A stretch of DNA of 37,390 bases from Acidobacteriota bacterium (GTDB taxonomy: Bacteria; Acidobacteriota; Terriglobia; Acidiferrales; UBA7541): the NCBI GenBank assembly GCA_013287135.1, contig JABDEK010000038.1, forward strand, positions 1-37,390. The letters run 5' to 3'. Below are positions 15,806 through 23,358 of this stretch, piece by piece. Position numbers and translations under genes: made by a program. Within the stretch, counting starts at the first letter, position 1. Each line of letters opens with the position of its first letter. Below the pieces are notes generated by a model, which made no database searches, was not told the DNA's origin, and was given only the letters and a program-made list of their open reading frames with translations.

Positions 15806-15831
15806 TGCCATATTTAGCGCAAAATCTGCCA
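15806..15831 (+). promoter_or_regulatory. Candidate GlxA-type regulator operator, copy 1
   Basis: A 26-base site bounded by TGCCA at both ends (TGCCATATTT at the left, AATCTGCCA at the right) with GCGCAAA in the middle. It matches the site at 19047-19072 in 23 of 26 positions. It lies between the hydrolase and regulator genes, ending 15 bases before the regulator ATG, where it would cover the -35 region of that gene. Likely bound by the regulator at 15847 (inference). Confidence 0.65.
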
Positions 15832-15846
15832 TACTAAAATTACGAT

Positions 15847-16833
15847 ATGCCTCCGCGCTCTCCGATCATCGCTTTTCTGGCGGCGTCTCCTTTTGAACTG
15901 CTTGATCTGACGGGTCCTGCTGCTGTTTTTGCGTATCCGACACTCAAGGACAAACTTTATTATTCGTTTCGAATCCTATCGACCGCTTCTGGAGATACCG
16001 TCAAAAGCATGGGAGGGCTCTCGATTGGCGACACCTCAAGATTTTCCGAGTACGCAGGTCCGATCGACACGTTAATCGTGGTGGGAGGGCTCGGCTCGAT
16101 TGGATATCAGTCGCCTGAGCTCCTGGAATGGCTTCGAAAGCATGTTTCTCGTATCCGCCGCGTTGCATCTGTTTGCACCGGAGCGTTTATCCTCGCCGCT
16201 TCCGGCTTGCTCGATGGCAGACGCGTAGCCACGCACTGGCGGTATGCTGACCTGTTCGCCAGCCGCTTCAGACATCTAAAGGTGGAGCGAGACCCGATTT
16301 TCATCAAAGACGGGAAGTTCTACACCACGGCGGGAGTTAGCGCCGGCATCGATCTGGCTCTCGCGCTAGTCGAGGAGGATCTTGGACACTCGGTGGCAGC
16401 CACAGTCGCGCGGGAGCTAGTGCTCTTCCTGAGACGTCCCGGCAGCCAAGCGCAATACAGCGCGCTACTCGCTCAACAAGAGGAGGTAGACGACAAGCGC
16501 ATGCGGGATCTCCCCTCGTGGGCAAGATCGAGTCTTACTCGCAAACTGGATGTGAACACACTGGCAAGAGTCGTAGCCATGAGCCCGCGCACCTTCGCGC
16601 GCCAGTTTCAATCGGAGTTTGGCACGACACCAGCCAAGTGGGTCCAATCCCTAAGGGTAGAGGCGGCGCGGCAACACCTGGAAGCCGATCATATGCCCCT
16701 TAAGCGGATCGCCGCGCTCACCGGTTTTCGTGACGAGCAGGCTTTGCGCAGGGCCTTTATTCAGCAGATGTCGGTGACTCCGAAAGAATATCGAGAACGC
16801 TTTGGTGTCAGAGAGTCGACCGATGTCATCTGA
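15847..16833 (+). CDS. GlxA-family AraC-type regulator with DJ-1/PfpI domain
   Basis: 328 residues. Residues 1-190 form a DJ-1/PfpI-like domain with C110 in VASVCTGAFILAASGLLDG, the nucleophile-elbow position; in this regulator family the domain senses small molecules instead of acting as an amidase. Residues about 225-325 are an AraC double helix-turn-helix (VNTLARVVAMSPRTFARQFQ and PLKRIAALTGFRDEQALRRAF, ending SVTPKEYRERF). No ribosome site precedes the ATG, so the mRNA may be nearly leaderless. Its 3' end overlaps the old yellow enzyme gene by 8 bases (convergent). Probably controls its own cluster through the two 26-base sites. Confidence 0.92.
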   Translation: MPPRSPIIAFLAASPFELLDLTGPAAVFAYPTLKDKLYYSFRILSTASGDTVKSMGGLSIGDTSRFSEYAGPIDTLIVVGGLGSIGYQSPELLEWLRKHVSRIRRVASVCTGAFILAASGLLDGRRVATHWRYADLFASRFRHLKVERDPIFIKDGKFYTTAGVSAGIDLALALVEEDLGHSVAATVARELVLFLRRPGSQAQYSALLAQQEEVDDKRMRDLPSWARSSLTRKLDVNTLARVVAMSPRTFARQFQSEFGTTPAKWVQSLRVEAARQHLEADHMPLKRIAALTGFRDEQALRRAFIQQMSVTPKEYRERFGVRESTDVI

Positions 16834-17992
16834 ACGCTAGCGAGTCTTCGCGACTAGGTATTAGGCTTTGACCGCCGTTGTAAGAGGGATAATCCGTGTA
16901 GCCCTTCGCCTGGAAAGTGTAGAAGGTGTCGCGATCATAAGAAGCGAGTGGAAGTTCTTCCCGGATGCGCCTTGGAAGATCGGGATTCGAAATGAAGTAA
17001 CGACCAAACGATATTGCGTCGGCATCTCCCTGGTCGATGGCTGCTGCTGCGCTCGCCGGTTCAAAGCCACCGTTGGCGACGATTTTCCCTTTGAAGATCT
17101 TTCGTGCCCGCTCGGTGGCCACCGGAGGCTGGTCCTCCTTAATCACGAGAGATCCGCTCATGCGCGGCTCGATGATATGCAGATATGCAGGGCCGAATCG
17201 ATTCAAACCTTCAGCGACATGGGCATGCAATGCTTCTGGGTCGGAGTCGGACATCGCGTTGAACGTTCCACTTGGAGTGATGCGCACGCCCACGCGGTCA
17301 TGGGTCCACGCGGAAACCATTGCTTCGACGACCTCAAACAGGAGACGGGCTCGGTTTTCGATCGAACCACCATATTCATCCGTTCGTTTATTGCTGCCGT
17401 CCTGAAGAAACTGGTCAATGAGATAGCCGTTCCCCGCATGAACCTCGACCCCATCGAAGCCGGCCGATTTCGCACGTTCGACTGCCTTGCCATAGTCTTC
17501 CACCACGCCGGTAATCTCCGACTTCTCAAGAGCGCGATGGGGGGAGGGCTGTATCCAACCACTAGGCGTAGAAATGAGTCGTGATGGGTTTTGCCAGTAT
17601 TCGGGGTCCACGGAAGCTGAAACCGGCACTGCTCCACCCGTCAGAGACACGTGCGAGAAACGTCCGGGGTGCCACAGTTGCGCGAAGATATGACCGCCCT
17701 TCGCATGAACGGCATCGATGATCTTCTTCCATCCGTCGACTTGGGCGTCGGAGTACATACCAGGCGCACCATGCCAACCGCGAGTGGCGATACTAAGTTG
17801 TGCCGCCTCGGAAATGATGAGTCCGCCATCCGAGGCGCGTTGGGTGTAGTACTCCAGCATCAGATCGCCAGGGACACCATCTGGTTGCACCGATCGTGAG
17901 CGCGTGAGTGGAGCCATCACGACTCGATGTTTCAGACGAGTTGAGCCGAGTTCTACCGGACTGAACAATTGACTGGTCTTTGTTGCATTCAT
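16826..17992 (-). CDS. Old yellow enzyme family NAD(P)H:flavin oxidoreductase
   Basis: 388 residues, with AAGGAG 7 bases before the ATG. FMN-dependent TIM barrel: LKHRVVMAPLTRSR at the start, the catalytic GVEVHAGNGYLIDQFLQ (His/Asn pair that holds the carbonyl of the substrate), DEYGGSIENRARL, and the FMN phosphate segment KIVANGGF with FGRYFISNPDLPRRI. Reduces the C=C bond of enals, enones, nitro-esters and nitroaromatics with NAD(P)H. Full length with no missing motif. Close in pattern to NemA/alkene reductases. It follows the SDR gene on the same strand, with a small hairpin at 18048-18069 between them. Confidence 0.93.
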   Translation of the reverse strand: MNATKTSQLFSPVELGSTRLKHRVVMAPLTRSRSVQPDGVPGDLMLEYYTQRASDGGLIISEAAQLSIATRGWHGAPGMYSDAQVDGWKKIIDAVHAKGGHIFAQLWHPGRFSHVSLTGGAVPVSASVDPEYWQNPSRLISTPSGWIQPSPHRALEKSEITGVVEDYGKAVERAKSAGFDGVEVHAGNGYLIDQFLQDGSNKRTDEYGGSIENRARLLFEVVEAMVSAWTHDRVGVRITPSGTFNAMSDSDPEALHAHVAEGLNRFGPAYLHIIEPRMSGSLVIKEDQPPVATERARKIFKGKIVANGGFEPASAAAAIDQGDADAISFGRYFISNPDLPRRIREELPLASYDRDTFYTFQAKGYTDYPSYNGGQSLIPSREDSLAFR

Positions 17993-18047
17993 CGCAGATC
18001 TCCTTTGTCCTTTGTGGTATCTGAATGTTGTCCAAGAGCACTAGTGT

Positions 18048-18069
18048 GGCCGACCAACGGGTGTCGGCC
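18048..18069. terminator. Small hairpin between the SDR and old yellow enzyme genes
   Basis: GGCCGAC and GTCGGCC pair exactly across 8 bases. No run of T residues follows on the minus strand, so it is not a standard intrinsic terminator; it may only modulate read-through from the SDR gene into the next gene. Confidence 0.3.
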
Positions 18070-18090
18070 GGAATCTTCACTCCACGTCAA

Positions 18091-18960
18091 CTAAGAAGTC
18101 TTCAGCTTCGTCAGGTCTCCCAGACCCAGATTCTCGATCACGCCGCGCTGGATTGGAGCAACCGCCTTATTGACGGCATCGGATCCGAACGGCAAGCCGA
18201 CTACGACGCGATCCGGACGGCTACCTGCAGGCGTGGACACAATTTTGTCGATGGCTGTGGCGACGTCTTGTGGATTTGGCCCATTCTCGCCTTGAAAGAG
18301 GGTGACGAAAGTCTTGAGAATCTTGTCTGGAACCTCAGCGACCTCTCCATACGTCTTTCGAAGCTCTTCATCAGCCGACTGCTGCGCGGCAGCGTACATG
18401 TTCGTGGGATAAGCGCTTGGCTGGACAAGCACGACATCTACTCCCAACTGGGACAACTCATAGCGATAGCTATCGCTCATTGCCTCTACTGCGTACTTCG
18501 AGGCTCCATAGAGCCCGAAGAACGGCAACGTTATCCGGCCAAGGATCGATCCCACATTGATCACGAGGCCTCGGCGCTTCGCTCGGAGTACAGGCAGCGT
18601 CGCGCGAAGGACACGCTGGACGCCGAAGACATTAACCTCAAACAGTTGGCGTATTTGCTCGGGCGTGAACGCCTCCGAGATGCCCGCTGACGCCATGCCT
18701 GCGTTGTTAACCACGACATCGAGCTCGTTGTTCGATTTCTCGAGAAGCTGCGCGATGGCGCTGTCAACGCTACCCTGATCAGTGACATCGAGCTTGAGAA
18801 TCTCTATGTTTTTTTCTCTGAGCTCGTCAGCGACCTGCTTCTTTGCAGCGTCAGTTGAACGAAAACCTGCGAATACCTTGTGCCCAGAGTCTTGGAGGGT
18901 TTCTGCAGTCAAACGACCGAAGCCACTCGATGCGCCTGTAATCAGAATCGTCTTTCCCAT
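18091..18960 (-). CDS. Short-chain dehydrogenase/reductase
   Basis: 289 residues, AAGGACG upstream of the ATG. Classical SDR: TGASSGFG (cofactor loop, residues 8-15), LDVTD, NNAG (VVNNAGMAS), catalytic Ser in INVGSILGR and Tyr/Lys in YGASKYAVEA. The FRSTD after the second strand points to NADP preference, as a basic residue follows the cofactor strand. Substrate unknown. Divergent from the CNB/thioredoxin-reductase-like gene; operator copy 2 sits between them. Old yellow enzyme follows on the same strand. An aldehyde/ketone reductase role beside an ene-reductase would suit clearance of reactive carbonyls (inference). Confidence 0.93.
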   Translation of the reverse strand: MGKTILITGASSGFGRLTAETLQDSGHKVFAGFRSTDAAKKQVADELREKNIEILKLDVTDQGSVDSAIAQLLEKSNNELDVVVNNAGMASAGISEAFTPEQIRQLFEVNVFGVQRVLRATLPVLRAKRRGLVINVGSILGRITLPFFGLYGASKYAVEAMSDSYRYELSQLGVDVVLVQPSAYPTNMYAAAQQSADEELRKTYGEVAEVPDKILKTFVTLFQGENGPNPQDVATAIDKIVSTPAGSRPDRVVVGLPFGSDAVNKAVAPIQRGVIENLGLGDLTKLKTS

Positions 18961-19046
18961 CTTTTTTCGTCCTTTTGGATCTCCACGAATTTAGCCGATG
19001 AGCTGCTCATCCAGGCGCAGTATGAACTGCCGCGAAATCGGGAAAA

Positions 19047-19072
19047 TGCCAAATTTGGCGCAAATTCTGCCA
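19047..19072 (+). promoter_or_regulatory. Candidate GlxA-type regulator operator, copy 2
   Basis: 26 bases starting TGCCAAATTTGGCG and ending AATTCTGCCA; it contains the perfect 12-base palindrome GCCAAATTTGGC (19048-19059). 23 of 26 positions agree with copy 1 at 15806. It lies 87 bases from the SDR start and about 100 from the start of the CNB-reductase gene, in the divergent promoter region of both. Confidence 0.65.
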
Positions 19073-19173
19073 GAGTCCAAAGTTGCTGTTCCATAAGCAC
19101 TACGCACAGCATCTGATAACGCGTAAGGAGTTCAGTTTTGGTGTCTTAGGCTGTGCTGGCAGAAGAGAATTTC

Positions 19174-20955
19174 ATGGACGTGAGTCAAGCATGGGGTGCT
19201 GATATGGAAAATAACAACGACCAAATCGCATTCGGTAAGGCCGTTGAAACAGTAGCGGATACACTTCTTAAGTCGCTCGGATCCGACTTTCGTTGGGAAC
19301 TGGCGTTCCCAGATTTGACCGAAGATATAGTCGCGAGACTTCAAGCCTATGGGAACCAGGAATCGTTTCCTGCAGGCGCAGTGCTGTACACCCACGGCGA
19401 CCGCAAGATCGATATGTTCGTTGTTCTTGAGGGCGAAGTTGAGATCTACCTTCCTTCAACAGAGGATGACGCCAAAGTCTTTGCCCGCTATCGCAAGCAT
19501 AACTTCACCGGGGAATTTAACCTCCTTAACTCTCAGGGTGCACTAGTTGAAGCGCGAACTATCGCGCCGAGCACGTTGCTCCGCATATCACGCACACGAT
19601 TCGAACGATTGATGCGCACGGAGGGAGACATCGCAAATGTGATCGTGGCAGCATGCATCTGGCGTCGGATTGGGATTGTCAAGGCAGCATCAGGCGGGGT
19701 GATTCTGCAAGGCAGATCCGGTGACGACCAGATGATGCTTCTTCAGCGTTTCTTCGTACGCAACAACTATCCGCACAGAATCGTAAACGTATCTGCAGAG
19801 GACGCCGCAAACGATTGCGGACCGCTGCCGGCAGTCATACTTTCTGACGGGCGGACCATGCGACGCCCGTCCATTCCCGAGCTGGCGGATGAGTTGGGCA
19901 TCACCGAATTGCCGGATTCCGCAATGACCTGCGATGTAGCTGTCGTCGGAGCAGGTCCTGCAGGTCTCGCGGCTGCGGTCTATGCAGCCTCCGAAGGACT
20001 CTGCACGACAGTTATCGAGGGGATGGCGCCTGGGGGGCAAGCAGGTGCGAGTTCAAAGATAGAAAATTATCTGGGATTTCCTGCAGGCATCAGTGGGCAA
20101 CAACTTGCAACTCGTGCACAGCTACAGGCTTTGAAATTCGGCGTACATTTCGCTATCTCGCGAGAAGTCATAACGGTCGAGCAACTAGATGGCATTCACA
20201 GGCTAACGTTGCAGGGCGGTCACCAAATATGTGCGCGCACAGTTGTAGTGGCGTCTGGTGCTCAGTATCGCAAGCTCGGTGTCGAAAATTACCTGAAATA
20301 CGAAAATCGCGGACTTTATTACGCCGCCACCGCGATGGAGTCGGAGTTATGTCGAGACCATGAGGTTATCATTGTAGGCGGTGGCAACTCCGCTGGGCAG
20401 GCATCGTTGTTTCTCTCCGGTATCGCAAAGCATGTGCATCACCTTGTGCGTGGACCATCCTTCGCGGAAACGATGTCGCAGTATCTGATTTCCCGCGTCG
20501 AGAACTCGAGCCATATAACCGTCCACACCAAATCTGAAATTGTTGAACTGGATGGAGAGCCGTCCCTTGAGAGAGTGACATGGGCCAACTTGAACACAGG
20601 GGAGCGCACAGTAAGGAATATCTCCACCGTCTTCGTGATGGTCGGCGCCGAGCCGAACACCGGTTGGTTATTTGGTACGGTCCGGCTCGACAAGAAAGGC
20701 TTCATCCTTACCGGAGGCACAGATGGCTTCGATAAAAGCCCATACGCGACCAGTATGCCGGGCATCTATGCGGTCGGTGATGCGCGCGCAAACTCAGTCA
20801 AGCGCGTTGCATCAGCTGTTGGCGAGGGCTCCGTGGTCATATCGTACATTCATCGCTACCTCGCCGATCACAGAAACCAACTTTCGGCTCGACCAAATTC
20901 CACTCTGGCCGCGTTCCGATCGGTAGACGCTGCATCTGTAGAAGCGAATGCGTGA
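19174..20955 (+). CDS. Cyclic-nucleotide-binding domain fused to thioredoxin-reductase-like flavoprotein
   Basis: 593 residues. Residues about 35-150 are a CNB-type beta-barrel (FPAGAVLYTHGDRKIDMFVV, then GEFNLL); about 180-250 a thioredoxin/glutaredoxin-like segment without its CxxC; from about 255 a two-dinucleotide-fold flavoprotein: VVGAGPAGLAAAVYAA for FAD, VIIVGGGNSAGQAS for NADPH, and GIYAVGDARA. At the place of the CATC redox pair of thioredoxin reductase it reads YYAATAMESELC, so it cannot reduce thioredoxin in the normal way. Proteins with this layout are often labelled thioredoxin-disulfide reductase but are probably NAD(P)H oxidoreductases with another partner. Start uncertain: ATG 19174 has a weak AGAAGAG; GTG 19153 is also possible. 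Confidence 0.88.
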   Translation: MDVSQAWGADMENNNDQIAFGKAVETVADTLLKSLGSDFRWELAFPDLTEDIVARLQAYGNQESFPAGAVLYTHGDRKIDMFVVLEGEVEIYLPSTEDDAKVFARYRKHNFTGEFNLLNSQGALVEARTIAPSTLLRISRTRFERLMRTEGDIANVIVAACIWRRIGIVKAASGGVILQGRSGDDQMMLLQRFFVRNNYPHRIVNVSAEDAANDCGPLPAVILSDGRTMRRPSIPELADELGITELPDSAMTCDVAVVGAGPAGLAAAVYAASEGLCTTVIEGMAPGGQAGASSKIENYLGFPAGISGQQLATRAQLQALKFGVHFAISREVITVEQLDGIHRLTLQGGHQICARTVVVASGAQYRKLGVENYLKYENRGLYYAATAMESELCRDHEVIIVGGGNSAGQASLFLSGIAKHVHHLVRGPSFAETMSQYLISRVENSSHITVHTKSEIVELDGEPSLERVTWANLNTGERTVRNISTVFVMVGAEPNTGWLFGTVRLDKKGFILTGGTDGFDKSPYATSMPGIYAVGDARANSVKRVASAVGEGSVVISYIHRYLADHRNQLSARPNSTLAAFRSVDAASVEANA

Positions 20956-21055
20956 TCTTTGGATATTGGCGGTTGCAATCCACCCGAAAATCAACTGCAG
21001 CACGTAGTGATTTTATGGTGATGGGGTTCAGGCCTGCGGTTCGCGAGTCCATGGA

Positions 21056-21077
21056 GTGAACCGCAATTTTGAGACAG
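21056..21077 (+). repeat. Solo copy of the IS-end-like repeat
   Basis: TGGAGTGAACC followed by GCAA and TTGAGACAG closely resembles the outer left end of the IS3 element at 11574 (which also begins TGGAGTGAACC and contains TGAGACAG). No transposase is next to it. Probably the scar of a lost copy, or a repeat into which the IS3 element inserted. Confidence 0.45.
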
Positions 21078-21134
21078 TGTTTGGTGGCCCCACCGATTTC
21101 TGACCGGGCACTGCCCAAAAAGCAGGCGCGTCAG

Positions 21135-21282
21135 CTGTGCACCGACTGTGCAAAAATGCATCGTTTTCAAAAGATTCGAGTTACCTTTGAGCGAAAAGCA
21201 GGTTCCCCGATTTGTTGGAAACGTTAGTAGTTGCTAGTAATTGATGGAGCGGATGGAATCAAGTCCGATGCTTTGCAAGCAG
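21135..21282 (+). repeat. 148-bp direct repeat, copy A (ends in tRNA fragment)
   Basis: Same length as 26072-26219 with no net insertion. Shared blocks: CTGTGCACCGACTGTGCA (copy B has one change), AAGCAGGTTCCCCGATTTG, GAGCGGATGGAATCAAGTCC and GCTTTGCAAGCAG. Both copies are open in one frame, reading LCTDCA near the start and AGSPICWK then a stop, which suggests the tail of a lost protein, possibly an integrase, next to its attachment site. The stretch 20956-21604 holds no other gene. Confidence 0.7.
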
Positions 21283-21316
21283 GGGGTCGCAGGTTCGAAC
21301 CCTGTCACGTCCACCA
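21270..21316 (+). repeat. 3' half of tRNA-Ala(TGC), second copy
   Basis: GCTTTGCAAGCAGG (anticodon TGC), variable loop, T-arm CAGG TTCGAAC CCTG and 3' acceptor strand ending TCACGTCCACCA. The acceptor end is the same as at 11456, while the T-arm differs but is fully paired, so the two come from diverged versions of the same tRNA. No 5' half upstream: the bases before it belong to the 148-bp repeat. Confidence 0.75.
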
Positions 21317-21569
21317 ATGACTTACGGATCCTTGTCATCAGTTCACTCTCCCGAGTGCAGTGACTTTTGTAGTGAGACCCTCATCCACCGCAACCGCAAG
21401 CGGCTTCCTTCAAACGGAACTATCGAACGCGCGCAGAGCATCCCGCCACACTTCACGCTTTCCTGACAACGCGCCTCCGATAGATCACTGGCGTGGATCT
21501 CATCGGGAATAATACCTCCGACGCGAACTTGCATTTCGGATTCACGCGCCGACCAAGCCGACGCAATAA

Positions 21570-21597
21570 TTGATGCAGGCGAGAAGCGAAGTATAAT
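21570..21597 (+). promoter_or_regulatory. Sigma-70-type promoter, probably giving a leaderless mRNA
   Basis: TTGATG (21570-21575) and a perfect TATAAT (21592-21597) are 16 bases apart. The -10 box ends 7 bases before the ATG at 21605, so transcription would start at or next to the start codon; no ribosome site is present. Confidence 0.6.
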
Positions 21598-21604
21598 CCC
21601 TGCC

Positions 21605-22111
21605 ATGCCACGACACGACCTCAGCAAACTCTGGGAAGAACACACCGCAGACGAATTCGTCACGCGCGACACCGAAGCCACGCTGGCCACTATGACCGAG
21701 GACGCTTACGTCAACCACATCCCCGTCATGACGGGCGGTTACGGCAAGGCCGCCTTGCGCCACTTCTATGCGCACGAGTTCATACCTGTGATGCCACCCG
21801 ACACTTCACTTACTCCCGTCTCCCGCACTGTCGGCGAAGATCAGCTCGTTGATGAAATGATCTTTTCCTTCACTCACACGCAGGAAATGCCCTGGATGCT
21901 GCCCGGAATTCCGCCCACCAATCGCCGCGTCGAAGTGCCTCTGGTAGCTATTGTTCGTTTCCGCGACGGCAAACTCGCCCACGAGCACATCTATTGGGAC
22001 CAAGCATCCGTCTTGAAACAGCTCGGGCTTTTGAACGACCCGTCGTTGCCCGTCGTTGGCTTGGAAAGTGCCCGCAAAGTCCTCGACCCAAAATTCGAAC
22101 GGAAATATTAG
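21605..22111 (+). CDS. SnoaL-like NTF2-fold protein
   Basis: 168 residues. Pattern of the polyketide-cyclase-like SnoaL family: WEEHTADEFVTRDTEATLATM in the first helix, YVNHIPVMTGGYGKAALRHFY, and the strand VPLVAIVRFRDGKLAHEHIYWDQASVLKQLGLL, which is typical for the version often found beside dienelactone hydrolases. Such proteins bind small hydrophobic molecules; enzyme activity is unknown here. It is not closely similar to the SnoaL-like protein at 7990. Start by ATG directly behind a TATAAT box, so probably leaderless. It faces the aminotransferase gene (convergent), with 81 bases between their ends. Confidence 0.85.
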   Translation: MPRHDLSKLWEEHTADEFVTRDTEATLATMTEDAYVNHIPVMTGGYGKAALRHFYAHEFIPVMPPDTSLTPVSRTVGEDQLVDEMIFSFTHTQEMPWMLPGIPPTNRRVEVPLVAIVRFRDGKLAHEHIYWDQASVLKQLGLLNDPSLPVVGLESARKVLDPKFERKY

Positions 22112-22192
22112 ACAATGCGTAATCTGAAGAGGTCCCGCGTAGAGAGCCGCTTTTCCTTCGATATTCCGAGCTGGCCCATGTGGTCCGTTGGG

Positions 22193-23350
22193 TCACTGCA
22201 TGGTGCGAAGGATCTCGTCGGCTGCCGCCATCGCGAAATCTATTTCCTCATCCTTATTGTAGAAGTGTGGCGACATCCTCACCCCGCCGCCCGGCCGCCA
22301 GTCAACCAGAATGTCGCGCTTGAGCAACTCGGCGCACACTGCCTTTGCCTTGGGCATATTCACTGCGACTGTGCCGCCGCGGCGCGCCGGATTGCGCGGC
22401 GCGTTGACGTGCCAGCCGCGTTGCTCTGCCAGCGAGACGATCCGGGCCGTGAGGCGTTGCGATTTTTCGCGCACCTGAAGCATGTCCAGTTCGCCTAGAA
22501 TCTTCAGTCCGGGAAGAGCAGCGTACAGAGCCGGAATGTTCGGCGTTCCGTTAATGAACCGATAAGCCCCGTGCGCGTAGCGCGTCGCGCCGGTTTCAAA
22601 ACCGAAGGGATTCTCGTGCGCGAGCCATCCCGTGAACTTCGGCGCTAGCGCGCGGGCCAAATCCGGGCGTACGTAGAGATAAGCGGCTCCGGGACCGCCG
22701 CAGAGCCACTTCATCAGTCCTCCGCAGGCAAAGTCCACGTTGAGCTCTCGCACGTCCACGGGAACGCCAGAGCCGAGCGATTGAAAGGTGTCTAGAATCA
22801 CGTGCGCACCCACCCTGTGCGCCTTCTCGCAGATCGCCTTGGCATCATTGATATACGAGCTGCGGAAGATCACGTGCGACACCGGAACGAGCAGCGTGGT
22901 TTCGTCAATCGCATCGAACAGCCGTTCGGTCGGAACCTCGATCCCATCATCCGTCTTCACCATGTGGACGCGCGCGCCGCACTGCCGCTGCGCTTCCCAG
23001 AAATACATAACGGAAGGAAAGTCCAAATCCGTATAAACCACCTTATTGCGCTCGTCGCTGAAATCAAAGCAGGAAGCGACCACTGCCTGGCACTGGGTAA
23101 CATTGCCGTGGATGGCCACTGAATTCATCGGCGCGTTCATCAGCTCACCGATTTGGTTGCCAATCTCCAGTGGCAGCGTCCACCAGTATTCCTCCCACGC
23201 ACGCACTCCGCGCGCAGCCCAAACCCCGGCATAGTCGTGGAGTGCGTCAAAGACTCCACGCGGCATCGCACCCAGTGAATTGCTGATGAGATAAGTCGTC
23301 TTCTCCAGGATTGGAAACTCCTGGCGATAGCGCAAGAGAGGGTCAGTCAT
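22193..23350 (-). CDS. Kynureninase-like class V PLP-dependent enzyme
   Basis: 385 residues from ATG 23350. Fold type I PLP enzyme: TYLISNSLGAMPRGVFDAL at the start, HGNVTQC for the phosphate-binding loop, ILDTFQSLGSGVPVDVRELN (D187 for the pyridine nitrogen) and K214 in GGLMKWLCGGPG as the Schiff-base lysine. The GGPGAAYLYVRPDL segment and the ending resemble kynureninase more than cysteine desulfurase. It may cleave kynurenine or a related amino acid; the substrate is not fixed by sequence. Starts 8 bases after the stop of the amino acid permease gene, so both are one operon and probably handle the same amino acid. Confidence 0.85.
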   Translation of the reverse strand: MTDPLLRYRQEFPILEKTTYLISNSLGAMPRGVFDALHDYAGVWAARGVRAWEEYWWTLPLEIGNQIGELMNAPMNSVAIHGNVTQCQAVVASCFDFSDERNKVVYTDLDFPSVMYFWEAQRQCGARVHMVKTDDGIEVPTERLFDAIDETTLLVPVSHVIFRSSYINDAKAICEKAHRVGAHVILDTFQSLGSGVPVDVRELNVDFACGGLMKWLCGGPGAAYLYVRPDLARALAPKFTGWLAHENPFGFETGATRYAHGAYRFINGTPNIPALYAALPGLKILGELDMLQVREKSQRLTARIVSLAEQRGWHVNAPRNPARRGGTVAVNMPKAKAVCAELLKRDILVDWRPGGGVRMSPHFYNKDEEIDFAMAAADEILRTMQ

Positions 23351-23358
23351 GCCGGCAC

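Noticed and set aside
21343-21690. A 115-residue minus-strand gene near the second tRNA fragment
   Set aside because: It overlaps the start of the SnoaL-like gene in antisense and has no recognisable pattern.
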